A program made the position numbers and the translations under genes. Positions 21,932 to 28,633 of a stretch of DNA of 39,200 nucleotides are shown one piece after another. Source of the stretch: a virus. Location of the stretch: IMG/VR virus record IMGVR_UViG_3300042197_002149, positions 1 through 39,200 of that record. The stretch is one strand, 5' to 3'. Under the pieces are notes generated by a model. It was not told where the DNA came from, searched no databases, and saw only the letters and a list, made by a program, of their open reading frames with translations. The first letter of the stretch is position 1. Every line of letters starts with the position of its first letter.

Positions 21932-23845
21932 TTATGATCTGATTAAACTACCGTTCGTATAACTAGATGTTACAGTATATGTTGATCCTGAAATATTTGC
22001 ACCAGATGAAATATCATCTATTTGCATATTTAAGATACTGTTATTAATATCTAGTTGCAAATAAAGATCCTCTTTTCCGATAACATCATTTGATTTAGGA
22101 ATTGCTGAAATTTCAACAATCTTTAATCCATTTTTCATTTTTACAGTGTTTGTAATTTTGATTGGAGATAAATTAATTTCACCTCTTTCATAATCAATAG
22201 ATCCAACATTGTTTCTAACAATAACTGGTTCTGTAAAAGAATTCAATTTAAATAAGAATATACTTCCTGTCTTTTCATTTGATCCTGGTAAATCTCCAAA
22301 ATAAACTTGATCTACGATTCCATCAACATTAAATCCAGAGGATTTGATATTATATCCAGTTCTTGAATTTTTAATATGAAATTGATTTCCAAAACACAAT
22401 TCATAATCTGCAAGAACATTTACTTTTGCACTTAAATCACGACGCATTGTGATTTTTGTAATGTTTGATGTAATTGATGGATGGCTGTCATCGATTATTT
22501 TTTGGAATTTGCTATATTTGAATCTCGATCCATATCGATTCAGCTCTGTTGAATCGGAATATCTTGAAAGGTTTGCTTCAACAATTGACTTTACACTTCC
22601 AGCACCAGGAGATAAATTTGCATTATAGTAAACTGTTGATTCATATTCTACAAATATGTACTTGAGATCAATAATCTCAGTAACAATTCCTGCGACGGTA
22701 TATTTTCTTAATTGGGTTTTAATTTGATCCTTAATAATACTTGATAAAAAGTCTCCATTATAAGGTTTAATTGAAATGAATACCTTTCCATATCTGGGTG
22801 GATCCAATGTTTCTCCACCATATACAGAGATGGACTCGGTTTCTGGAAATATCGTAGGAACAATCGCTTCATAATCAGCAGCAGTTACAGCTCTGTTTTG
22901 TGAAGCATAGATTCTTGGAGCAAATTTTTTAATTGAATCTACAGACTCTAAATCTTGCCCATTATTTGATGCAATATCAGTTGTGATTTCTGAAATTGAC
23001 TCTACAACCGAAGCGTCATTATTATCTAAAAGTCTTCCCGCATATACGAAGTTAGATATGCCATTTCCATTTTCTCCATTGCTCACAACATAAGAAACTT
23101 CAATAAAATTAAGATTATCAAGTTTTACTCCAAAAATTCCATCACCAAAAATAACTTCGTATCTTTGATCTTCAATTTCTTGAATGAAGAAGACTTTTGA
23201 TGTTGGTCCAATATCAATCAGATTTTCTGAAAGAATAAATTGACGAGTCACAGTGCTGTTTTGAGTATTTCTAACTGTAACTCGTATCGAACTCACGTCA
23301 ATACCAGCATTTGATAATACGAACTTTTGATTTGGATTATTTGTATCTACAGTAAATGTTTGAGTAAGATATGTTCCTTCATAAACCGAAATTGCGTCAA
23401 ATGTTGCAATATTATTTACAACAGGTTTTGTGACAGAATCAATAATATTAAAACTATAACTCAGTCCCTGAAAAGTTGTAGAACTTGTGCAAACAAGTCC
23501 TTTCTGAAGAGTTAATGTTAATGGCGTAATTGGTAAAGAAGAAGTGTCAACAAAAAATGAAACAGTTGCGATTGATGACTTCTTCGATCTTGGAATATAT
23601 CCAATTGCTTTTGCGAGAGAAACGACATTTTCTCTTAAAGTTGCAGAATCAATGAAAACTTCGTTGCTAACCATGTTAGCATTGTACGAAGTAATGTATG
23701 TATTATATGCAAGAGTATCAATAATCGTTGATAAATTAGAACCTTCGAAATCATAGTCAGTAAAATTCGAGTTTGCTCTCAGATATTCTTTGAGAGAACT
23801 CTTAATTTGATCGAAATCGAGATTGCTAAAATTTATGAGTGTCAT
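21932..23845 (-). CDS. 6: gp6-like baseplate wedge protein
   Basis: A 637-residue homologue of T4 gp6 (660 residues), the wedge subunit that forms the inner baseplate ring and belongs to the J-like baseplate family. The N-terminus (NFSNLDFDQIKSSLKEYLR, then DYDFEGSNLSTIIDTLAYNT) and the central RAVTAADYEAIVPTIFPE are strongly typical. A beta-rich C-terminal part follows. Its ATG directly follows the TAA of gp25, and its stop lies one base from the next start, so it is tightly co-translated with both. The order gp25-gp6 is shared with other contractile injection systems. Confidence 0.93.
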   Translation of the reverse strand: MTLINFSNLDFDQIKSSLKEYLRANSNFTDYDFEGSNLSTIIDTLAYNTYITSYNANMVSNEVFIDSATLRENVVSLAKAIGYIPRSKKSSIATVSFFVDTSSLPITPLTLTLQKGLVCTSSTTFQGLSYSFNIIDSVTKPVVNNIATFDAISVYEGTYLTQTFTVDTNNPNQKFVLSNAGIDVSSIRVTVRNTQNSTVTRQFILSENLIDIGPTSKVFFIQEIEDQRYEVIFGDGIFGVKLDNLNFIEVSYVVSNGENGNGISNFVYAGRLLDNNDASVVESISEITTDIASNNGQDLESVDSIKKFAPRIYASQNRAVTAADYEAIVPTIFPETESISVYGGETLDPPRYGKVFISIKPYNGDFLSSIIKDQIKTQLRKYTVAGIVTEIIDLKYIFVEYESTVYYNANLSPGAGSVKSIVEANLSRYSDSTELNRYGSRFKYSKFQKIIDDSHPSITSNITKITMRRDLSAKVNVLADYELCFGNQFHIKNSRTGYNIKSSGFNVDGIVDQVYFGDLPGSNEKTGSIFLFKLNSFTEPVIVRNNVGSIDYERGEINLSPIKITNTVKMKNGLKIVEISAIPKSNDVIGKEDLYLQLDINNSILNMQIDDISSGANISGSTYTVTSSYTNGSLIRS

Positions 23846-24247
23846 TTATCGTGTTTGTTGTAATGCAAATGCCAGTTGCTGTGGTAAAACATCAATTCCA
23901 ATGATTTCATATTGAATTGTAACGTATAAATCGTTGCCATCATAGTTTGGTTCTACATTCACATCAATTAATCTGACTCTTGGTTCAAAATTATTGATTG
24001 TATTTTCAATTTCTTCCTTTACAATCGTTGTAGAAATGTTATCCATGTTCTCAAAAACTGATTTTGAGACACCAGAACCCAAATCTTCATTAAAAGGCTT
24101 TTCTCCTGGAAGGGTAAGTACCAAATTTCGAATTGAACGGGCAATCGCACTTTCATTTTTGAGTGCGATTAGGTCATAATTCAATGCACTTACCTGAAAG
24201 GAAGCACTAATGTCCTTAAAACCTTTACTTACCCTTTCGACAGGCAT
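23846..24247 (-). CDS. 25: gp25-like baseplate wedge protein (lysozyme-like fold)
   Basis: A 133-residue homologue of T4 gp25 (132 residues), the wedge protein that links the baseplate to the first sheath ring; the family also includes the gpW/gp25 proteins of type VI secretion. The motif NLVLTLPGEKPFNEDLGSG is the conserved core with the EPR segment further on (NNFEPRVRLIDVNV). The start is the ATG at 24247, 22 bases after a late-like box. Its stop abuts the gp6 start. No anomalies. Confidence 0.93.
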   Translation of the reverse strand: MPVERVSKGFKDISASFQVSALNYDLIALKNESAIARSIRNLVLTLPGEKPFNEDLGSGVSKSVFENMDNISTTIVKEEIENTINNFEPRVRLIDVNVEPNYDGNDLYVTIQYEIIGIDVLPQQLAFALQQTR

Positions 24248-24268
24248 GAAGATGTAATAAATCTATCT

Positions 24269-24276
24269 TATTTATT
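24269..24276 (-). promoter_or_regulatory. T4-late-like promoter box upstream of gp25
   Basis: The minus strand reads AATAAATA between the 64-residue ORF and gp25, 22 bases before the gp25 ATG. It differs at one base from the T4 late box TATAAATA. It sits at the head of the long baseplate operon, the place where a late promoter is expected. Confidence 0.5.
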
Positions 24277-24290
24277 CGCAATTTTATCGG

Positions 24291-24485
24291 TTATTCGTGC
24301 CATCTTTCAACAAAATCGTCAAATCCTCCAACTCCACCACAAGGTCTTGAGTAGCGGTCGTCTGGAATCTGATATTTTTGAGTTTTTTTTGTTTTTTGAA
24401 GGTATTTTTCGGAAGACAACTCGGTAATGAGGGTCATTCCCGACTTCATAAAGTCATTTCCTTTGTCAACTGGTGAATTTGCCAT
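24291..24485 (-). CDS. small conserved cyanophage protein, unknown function
   Basis: A 64-residue ORF starting MANSPVDKGNDFMKSGMTL and ending GGFDDFVERWHE, with Gly-Gly and Pro-rich loops in the second half. It overlaps the end of the 232-residue gene by 20 bases, indicating coupled translation, and precedes gp25. I believe homologues occur next to gp25 in other cyanomyoviruses, but I know no function. No signal peptide, membrane segment or metal motif is visible. Confidence 0.65.
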   Translation of the reverse strand: MANSPVDKGNDFMKSGMTLITELSSEKYLQKTKKTQKYQIPDDRYSRPCGGVGGFDDFVERWHE

Positions 24486-25164
24486 CGTTTTTAGCTCCTG
24501 ATTCGTTAAAATCAGAACTTTTTACGGGGTTGCTATCCCGAATTTCTTTGATTTCGTACATAAAATCGTCAGATGTCTCAATTTTTCGACGATTTTCGAC
24601 AGAATACTCTGTTAAGTCAATTTCATAACCCGGATTTTGAGTAATTCTGTTCTTAGTCCATGCATCATCATACCATAAGATCTTATTATTTGGATATGCA
24701 TAGAAATTTCCATTGTCCATCTTAAAGACATGAGCACATTTATGCTCTGGAGTCTCACTAAAATTTGTATTCAACGTTGATTTTGATTCCCACGACCAAT
24801 CAAGAGTAAACAAGTAGGTTCCTTCATTCTTTTCTCCACGATAATTGATCAGTTCAGCACGTAAGTTAGCCAGTCTTGCGCGAACTTGAACGTCAATATA
24901 AGGAGAAAAGCAATCCCACCACATACACTCTTCTAACTTTGGAACGGGTGCATCAGGTTTCCAACAAAATGCATGAATCGGTCTTCGTGTCCAGTTTACC
25001 CCATTCTCTAAAAACGCTTCAAAGAGGGGTACATGCTTCTCTAAGGACGCTACAGAGTGTACATCGCATAAAGTTACCTCACCATGACCTTTTTTATGAT
25101 TATACAAAAATTCATTGCGAATATAACAAGTGATCGTTGGTAAGTTGTGATTTAAATATGCCAT
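24466..25164 (-). CDS. conserved cyanophage protein upstream of the baseplate operon
   Basis: A 232-residue soluble protein with many aromatic residues (YIRNEFLYNHKKGHGEV, FCWKPDAPVPKLEECMWWD, LDWSWESKS). I recognise it as a conserved hypothetical of marine T4-like phages and cannot assign a family. The N-terminal MAYLNHNLPTITCYIR fits the ATG at 25164. The C-terminal 25 residues are polar and probably disordered. It overlaps the 64-residue gene, which precedes gp25, so a role in virion assembly is possible but unproven. A terminator lies just upstream, separating it from the glycosyltransferase-like group. Confidence 0.75.
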   Translation of the reverse strand: MAYLNHNLPTITCYIRNEFLYNHKKGHGEVTLCDVHSVASLEKHVPLFEAFLENGVNWTRRPIHAFCWKPDAPVPKLEECMWWDCFSPYIDVQVRARLANLRAELINYRGEKNEGTYLFTLDWSWESKSTLNTNFSETPEHKCAHVFKMDNGNFYAYPNNKILWYDDAWTKNRITQNPGYEIDLTEYSVENRRKIETSDDFMYEIKEIRDSNPVKSSDFNESGAKNDGKFTS

Positions 25165-25174
25165 AAAATATAAT

Positions 25175-25199
25175 AAAAAAGCAGGAATTTCTTCCTGCT
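25175..25199 (-). terminator. rho-independent terminator
   Basis: The minus strand forms an 8-bp stem (AGCAGGAA with TTCCTGCT) around a GAAA tetraloop, followed directly by a run of six T. It lies ten bases after the 48-residue ORF stop and would end transcripts of the group at 25209-26279 before the 232-residue gene. Confidence 0.85.
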
Positions 25200-25208
25200 C
25201 TATCTATA

Positions 25209-25355
25209 TTACTTACCTTGCCCTCTGTATTTTTTCTGCTTACCATTGCGAGAAGTAGCAGAGGTCAGCGTCATCTTACTATGCCCTTGCCGAGTTTTCT
25301 TCGGCGGACCAGGAACATGAGAAGTCTTAGTTGGTGATCCCTTTGGTTTAGCCAT
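25209..25355 (-). CDS. 48-residue highly basic protein
   Basis: A small ORF of 48 residues beginning MAKPKGSPTKTSHVPGPPKK and ending KKYRGQGK. It has about 14 Lys/Arg and no acidic residue, plus many Gly, Pro, Ser and Thr, so it is probably disordered and able to bind nucleic acid or an acidic surface. It overlaps the upstream 50-residue ORF by 8 bases and is the last gene before the terminator. Its small size, coupling and clean start support a real gene. I cannot name its function. Confidence 0.7.
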   Translation of the reverse strand: MAKPKGSPTKTSHVPGPPKKTRQGHSKMTLTSATSRNGKQKKYRGQGK

Positions 25356-25500
25356 AAGTATTCTCCCTTAATTCTAATTCATTTACATCAAACTCTTCGT
25401 CTTCATAATACTTCTGGGAGAGTTCTTCCAGAATCTCAGCACACTCTTCATGTGTGAGATTGCGGTATAAGACTCTCCCTCGGTATACAATATTCAACAT
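25348..25500 (-). CDS. 50-residue acidic conserved cyanophage protein
   Basis: An ORF of 50 residues starting MLNIVYRGRVLYRNLTHEE and ending in a very acidic helix-like stretch (YYEDEEFDVNELEL). Its ATG overlaps the stop of the glycosyltransferase-like gene by one base (TGATG), and its end overlaps the basic 48-residue ORF by 8 bases. I recognise the NIVYRGRVLY start from cyanophages. The acidic ORF next to the basic one could form a charged pair; that is speculation. Confidence 0.75.
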   Translation of the reverse strand: MLNIVYRGRVLYRNLTHEECAEILEELSQKYYEDEEFDVNELELRENTYG

Positions 25501-26279
25501 CAGATTACACGAGTCTTTTCATGCCCCACACGAATGCGAGGATCACACCAGATCTCAAAGCCTTTTTCCTTAGCGTCGAGACAGAATGACACGTCTTCTC
25601 CACACATATCCTGAACGTTCCCAGATTCAAATACCTGCATCTTTGGAGCGAACCAGGGGTACTCAAGGTTCTCAAAGACACCGTTCTTAATCATCACCCA
25701 ACCGAAACCAGTGTAGTCTACGGTGAAAGGCTTACGACGTTTTTCCATAGTGGTCAGAGTTTCATGATTCATGACTCCACCGTTCTTACGGAAGTCATCT
25801 TCTTCCAACCAGTGAGCCACTGAGGTCGTGTGACCATCTTCTGTGCAATACCAACCAGCGGTGATTTCTCTGTCAACGAGATTACCTTCGCTGTCTTCAC
25901 TCAGAGCCAGATCACAGAGTTGCCAGAACTTTTCTGTGTTAAACACAATGTCATTATCAATCCACAGTTGATAATCATACTGCAGTTTACCATCCCAGGG
26001 AATCTGCTTTGGTCCACGCAGTACGTTAGCACCTAAGCACTTACAACGTGCAAAGTTTACCATGGAAGAATAATCTTGAGAAATCTGAATACTCATACCA
26101 TTCTGTACCATATCAAAGCACAGTTGTACGAATGACTTCAGAAACTGATATGAACAACCACGGCCTGGAAGACAGAATACGATTGACTTACCTCGCATTC
26201 TTTCTTTAATTTTATCATAATCCCACTCAGGTTCAGATACCTTTGGAGCAGGAGCTTTAACAGTAAATCCTTTTGCCAT
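25500..26279 (-). CDS. glycosyltransferase-like protein (GT-A type fold)
   Basis: A 259-residue protein resembling the GT-A nucleotide-sugar transferases carried by cyanomyoviruses. A strand and loop (IVFCLPGRGCSYQF, residues 33-46) is followed by YDYQLWIDNDIVF (residues 101-113), whose D108-N-D110 fits a metal-binding DxD motif. Later, CGEDVSFCLDAKEKGFEIW followed by CDPRIRVGH matches the acceptor-side GED region and the C-terminal His of the family. The sugar and acceptor are unknown; phage DNA, virion proteins and host surface are all possible. The start MAKGFTVKAP is followed by a Pro-rich linker. A promoter sits just upstream, and two small genes follow in overlap. Confidence 0.75.
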   Translation of the reverse strand: MAKGFTVKAPAPKVSEPEWDYDKIKERMRGKSIVFCLPGRGCSYQFLKSFVQLCFDMVQNGMSIQISQDYSSMVNFARCKCLGANVLRGPKQIPWDGKLQYDYQLWIDNDIVFNTEKFWQLCDLALSEDSEGNLVDREITAGWYCTEDGHTTSVAHWLEEDDFRKNGGVMNHETLTTMEKRRKPFTVDYTGFGWVMIKNGVFENLEYPWFAPKMQVFESGNVQDMCGEDVSFCLDAKEKGFEIWCDPRIRVGHEKTRVI

Positions 26280-26302
26280 AAGAGAAAATAACTTTCAGAT
26301 CA

Positions 26303-26331
26303 ATTTTACCATGTATATATGGTGATGTCAA
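26303..26331 (-). promoter_or_regulatory. sigma70-type promoter for the glycosyltransferase-like group
   Basis: The minus strand shows a perfect -35 TTGACA (26326-26331), a 17-base spacer and -10 TAAAAT (26303-26308), 23 bases before the ATG at 26279. The -35 overlaps the end of the upstream oxygenase gene. Within the spacer, CCATATATACATGG is a near palindrome and might be an operator. Confidence 0.8.
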
Positions 26332-26888
26332 CTCAGTTCTAAATTAAAAGATAAAATAATTCTTTCTTGTTCTGACATATTTGGATTTGTAAAATGTTTA
26401 AGTGCTGATGGGAAAAAAATTAAAGACCCTTCATTGACTTCGGGAGTATATATCATATGTTCTCCAGTTATAAAGTGATCAAATGGAGAAATAAATTTTG
26501 TTGGTGTATGTACTTCCGAGTTATAATCAATAAAACACACAGAACTATAACCAGTTGTTCCATGATTATGAACTTCATGAAAATTATATTGTAGTGCTTG
26601 TTCGAACCATGCACTCTTTATCCAATGTTTGTGAATATTGAAATGGTTTTTAAAATATTCTATTTCATCATTTAAAATATCTTGAATACAATTTAAATAT
26701 GATTTAAAATTTTGAGATTCTAAATCTAAATCATGATAATTTGTATTGACATATTCATCTTTATTATCTGAAACTGTAATTTCAGATAATTCATAAAGAT
26801 CTTTTAATTGTTTTTTTTTAACCTTCCAATTTCTTACTTCGACATGTAAAAATGGGATGTAAAATATGTTATTACGAAAATCATTCAT
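26328..26888 (-). CDS. 2OG-Fe(II) oxygenase family protein
   Basis: A 186-residue protein of the phage 2-oxoglutarate/Fe(II) dioxygenase type. The cupin-like core is visible: FHEVHNHGTTGYSSVCFID carries the proximal His ligands, and EGSLIFFPSALKHFTNPN with QERIILSFN supplies the distal His and the Arg that binds 2-oxoglutarate. The family hydroxylates proteins or small molecules; the substrate here is unknown. The first 75 residues, rich in Lys and Asp, are less conserved. It begins one base after the 61-residue ORF stop. Its 3' end contains the -35 of the next promoter. Confidence 0.8.
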   Translation of the reverse strand: MNDFRNNIFYIPFLHVEVRNWKVKKKQLKDLYELSEITVSDNKDEYVNTNYHDLDLESQNFKSYLNCIQDILNDEIEYFKNHFNIHKHWIKSAWFEQALQYNFHEVHNHGTTGYSSVCFIDYNSEVHTPTKFISPFDHFITGEHMIYTPEVNEGSLIFFPSALKHFTNPNMSEQERIILSFNLELS

Positions 26889-26889
26889 T

Positions 26890-27075
26890 TCAGTAAGAAG
26901 CTTCTAGTTCTTTCTTTAAAATTAATTCTTCATATGAAAGATCATTTTGCGAATAATCTGTTTTGATAATATTGATCATACGATTTAAAGTTTCCCATGC
27001 AACATTAAAATCTTCTTCACTAACAGAGTGCATGATACACTTATTCTTTGCATATATGTGATAAATTTTTTGCAT
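26890..27075 (-). CDS. 61-residue conserved cyanophage protein
   Basis: An ORF starting MQKIYHIYAKNKCIMHSVSEE, with NVAWETLNRMINIIKTDYS and LSYEELILKKEL in the second half. I recognise this short family from many cyanomyoviruses; no function is known to me. It lies 28 bases after the zinc-ribbon-like gene and one base before the oxygenase start, so the three genes are likely one late transcript. It looks like a compact alpha/beta protein without membrane segments. Confidence 0.8.
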   Translation of the reverse strand: MQKIYHIYAKNKCIMHSVSEEDFNVAWETLNRMINIIKTDYSQNDLSYEELILKKELEASY

Positions 27076-27103
27076 GGAATTTTTTGCTCATCATCTTATA
27101 TAT

Positions 27104-27382
27104 TCATTGATTGTTCCATGAATGCCATTTTTCTTTTGGGCATTTTGATGAAGAGTAGAATATTTTTCTGTTGATATTGCATCCACATTCAATACATCTA
27201 TTAAGTTCCACATTCAGGTATTCGCATTCATTACAAATATTCAATCTTTCTTTTTGTATCTCATATGGAGCAAATGGTGGATATCCTTTAATAGTTGTTT
27301 TAACAACTTCTGCTGCACTTTTTGCAAAATTTTTTCCTTGCTCAATTAATGGTGGAAATTGCTTTTCTTCATTTTCTCCCAT
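27104..27382 (-). CDS. four-cysteine zinc-ribbon-like protein (DUF6171-like)
   Basis: A 92-residue protein with a C-terminal cysteine cluster: CNECEYL, then CIECGCN, then KCPKEKWHSW. The CxxC-x9-CxxCxC spacing and the CP-x-x-KW ending match a small zinc-binding family common in cyanophages. The first 40 residues are helical and polar. I chose the ATG at 27382 because GGAG lies seven to eight bases upstream and a late-like box is 26 bases upstream. A TTG start at 27493 would run the protein through that box. Function is unknown; DNA or protein binding is plausible. Confidence 0.75.
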   Translation of the reverse strand: MGENEEKQFPPLIEQGKNFAKSAAEVVKTTIKGYPPFAPYEIQKERLNICNECEYLNVELNRCIECGCNINRKIFYSSSKCPKEKWHSWNNQ

Positions 27383-27407
27383 TTTTTCTCCGGGAATTTT
27401 TTTTTGA

Positions 27408-27415
27408 TATTTATA
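27408..27415 (-). promoter_or_regulatory. T4-late-like promoter box
   Basis: The minus strand reads TATAAATA exactly, preceded by GCTT, 26 bases before the ATG of the zinc-ribbon-like gene. This is the full T4 late consensus and the best late box in the window. It probably drives the genes at 26328-27382. Confidence 0.65.
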
Positions 27416-27502
27416 AAGCTCGGTCGAATTGTCACCTCTGTAGGTTAGGGACTTATCGATTTTTATAACCGCCTTCGCCCGCCGACCACACAACCGTCAA
27501 GG

Positions 27503-27566
27503 GCCACATACTGCCATCACGAATAACTGCAGCCACGAATAGTGTGGGTGCCACGTATAACCGCAG
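27503..27566. repeat. imperfect short tandem repeats, GCCACGAATA-type
   Basis: On the plus strand, four related units begin at 27503, 27513, 27532 and 27550: GCCACATACT, GCCATCACGAATAACTGCA, GCCACGAATAGTGTGGGT and GCCACGTATAACCGCA. They lie in the roughly 200-base gap between the 44-residue ORF and the zinc-ribbon-like gene, downstream of a near-consensus promoter. No ORF covers them convincingly. They may be protein-binding sites or parts of a structured leader. Confidence 0.5.
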
Positions 27567-27579
27567 CACCACTCAGTAG

Positions 27580-27608
27580 ATTATACCATCAGAACTGAAT
27601 CACGTCAA
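27580..27608 (-). promoter_or_regulatory. near-consensus sigma70 promoter with extended -10
   Basis: The minus strand carries -35 TTGACG (27603-27608), a 17-base spacer and -10 TATAAT (27580-27585) with TG one base before it. It overlaps the end of the 44-residue ORF. No start codon follows for about 190 bases, so the product is either a long leader for the gene at 27382 or a non-coding RNA. Confidence 0.7.
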
Positions 27609-27723
27609 TAGGTGTCCACGAGGACTGCTCAGCTTCTTCGGTAGCGATAACATCGAGAATGCTCAGAATCTCGGTGCCAGTGTTACCCTTAGAGAGCAGG
27701 GAAAGTGCAATCGAACGAGTCAT
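27589..27723 (-). CDS. 44-residue conserved cyanophage protein, MTR family
   Basis: A short ORF beginning MTRSIALSLLSKGNTGTEIL, then SILDVIATEEAEQ. I recognise this MTR...GxTGxEILxxLD peptide as frequent in cyanophages. A shorter relative, MTRKQFFIQVLDQF, lies at 29200-29319, which suggests a small paralogous family. It follows the 55-residue ORF by 73 bases. It is likely helical and has no known function. Confidence 0.75.
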   Translation of the reverse strand: MTRSIALSLLSKGNTGTEILSILDVIATEEAEQSSWTPIDVIQF

Positions 27724-27796
27724 GATAAAGTGTTAAAAACTGTGTGTTCTGTGAGTGTCTTAAGAGCGCATCTCATTCTCTCTGTGACTTATACTC

Positions 27797-27964
27797 TTAC
27801 CAGTCTACTTCCAGGTCTTCCACATAAGCCTCCACGGTCTCATCACCATCGAGTTGGAATAACTTTCGCCAATCAATCTGTCGGGCATCAAAGTCACTGT
27901 ACACGGAAAGATCCAGTGTCACACGCACATTCTTTTTCTGGGCTTGAAGATAAGAAACTGACAT
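27797..27964 (-). CDS. 55-residue small protein, unknown function
   Basis: An ORF starting MSVSYLQAQKKNVRVTLDLS and ending VEAYVEDLEVDW, with an acidic second half. It is the first gene behind the consensus promoter at 27997-28025, about 25 bases from the expected transcript start. The promoter carries the GGCC motif shared by the early cassettes. Function is not recognised. Confidence 0.7.
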   Translation of the reverse strand: MSVSYLQAQKKNVRVTLDLSVYSDFDARQIDWRKLFQLDGDETVEAYVEDLEVDW

Positions 27965-27996
27965 GGTTTTAGAGTGCCGAGGAACTAACTGTGGCC

Positions 27997-28025
27997 AGTA
28001 TAAGATGCGGGGGAGAAACTGTCAA
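27997..28025 (-). promoter_or_regulatory. consensus sigma70 promoter with GGCC motif
   Basis: The minus strand shows -35 TTGACA (28020-28025), a 17-base spacer and -10 TATACT (27997-28002), followed at once by GGCC. It is among the strongest promoters in the window by match. It drives the 55- and 44-residue ORFs. Confidence 0.85.
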
Positions 28026-28271
28026 GACCTGCAGAGTATTTATCAGCGGGTCTTATAAGATTTGGGAGGATTGTGGGGATTTGGTGATCTCCGAGATCTT
28101 GACATTTCTCTGCGGTTGTGGTAGCCTGCAGGCTAAGATCACAAGGTCTCAGCACATTTATAAGGCATAAAAAGCGCAGCACATTCTCAACAATGACCCT
28201 AATTGATTCTCAATTAATAACACTTATTGAGAATCATCAAAACATTTCAGCTTAATTAAAAAAAGGCTTTT
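28026..28271. other. palindrome-rich intergenic region
   Basis: About 245 bases without a convincing gene. It holds a 14-bp perfect palindrome TAGCCTGCAGGCTA (28122-28135), a 13-base odd palindrome GATCTCCGAGATC (28086-28098), and an inverted repeat with 11-bp arms TGATTCTCAAT (28204-28214) and ATTGAGAATCA (28226-28236). A third copy of ATTCTCAA begins at about 28183. The large inverted repeat lies just after the HicA-like gene and might end or regulate its transcript, though no T run follows it. The 65-codon frame at 27985-28182 has no family features. Confidence 0.55.
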
Positions 28272-28469
28272 TCATTTGATTTTAACCATTTTACGTTGAA
28301 TATCACGTTCAATTTGGTTCAGAGCATGACGACAAGAGGGTGTAGCACTGGTGAAGATCTTCAGACCTGAGGGATGCTGCCACACTAAATGTTTCGAGGT
28401 TCGCTGTAACTGAAACTGATAAGACTCCATCAGGACGGTGAGTTCTTTCTTGAACGTTTTGCTGCTCAT
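28272..28469 (-). CDS. HicA-like small RNA-binding/toxin-fold protein
   Basis: A 65-residue protein resembling HicA/YcfA mRNA-interferase folds. It has TSKHLVWQHPSGLKIF (residues 24-39) with His27 and His32 near the position of the catalytic His of HicA, then TPS and HALNQIERDIQRK, which matches the family's second helix. HicA toxins act with a HicB antitoxin, but no HicB-like gene is next to it. The gene overlaps the preceding ORF by four bases (ATGA). It may be a solo phage RNA-binding protein rather than a toxin. Confidence 0.65.
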   Translation of the reverse strand: MSSKTFKKELTVLMESYQFQLQRTSKHLVWQHPSGLKIFTSATPSCRHALNQIERDIQRKMVKIK

Positions 28470-28633
28470 TGTTCTACCTGAGTGATAGCTTGAAGATCAG
28501 AGAGTGCTAAACTGATTGCTGCTTTGGCATAACCGAGACGCTCGTATTCATCTTTCTTGGATGATACAAACTCCAATGCTTCAGTGAGTGTGGAGATCGC
28601 AAGATTGAGTTTATGAACTGTAAAGTCAGTCAT
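28466..28633 (-). CDS. 55-residue helical protein coupled to the HicA-like gene
   Basis: A short ORF beginning MTDFTVHKLNLAISTLTEAL, predicted all-helical (KLNLAISTL, GYAKAAISLALSDLQ). I chose the ATG at 28633; a TTG nine codons further up (28660) is an alternative. The frame overlaps the HicA-like start by ATGA and the 41-residue ORF end by 8 bases. As the direct partner of a HicA-like gene it could be an unusual antitoxin, but it does not resemble HicB, so this is conjecture. Confidence 0.6.
   Translation of the reverse strand: MTDFTVHKLNLAISTLTEALEFVSSKKDEYERLGYAKAAISLALSDLQAITQVEQ

Noticed and set aside
27383-27493. Extension of the zinc-ribbon-like gene to a TTG at 27493
   Set aside because: It would translate through a perfect late box and a GC-rich gap. 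The ATG at 27382 has a good GGAG site.
27503-27566. A CRISPR array
   Set aside because: The units are short, degenerate and unequally spaced, with no spacer-repeat pattern and no cas genes.
27400-27580. A tRNA gene in the gap
   Set aside because: I looked for a T-arm GTTCGA-type loop and paired acceptor ends. A TTCGA word exists, but the arms do not pair.
28099-28127. Plus-strand TTGACA with a possible -10 TAGCCT
   Set aside because: The -10 matches only 3 of 6, and no plus-strand gene follows.
27985-28182. A 65-codon minus-strand frame in the palindrome region
   Set aside because: It runs through the consensus promoter at 27997-28025, has low-complexity Leu/Pro content and no relatives I recognise.
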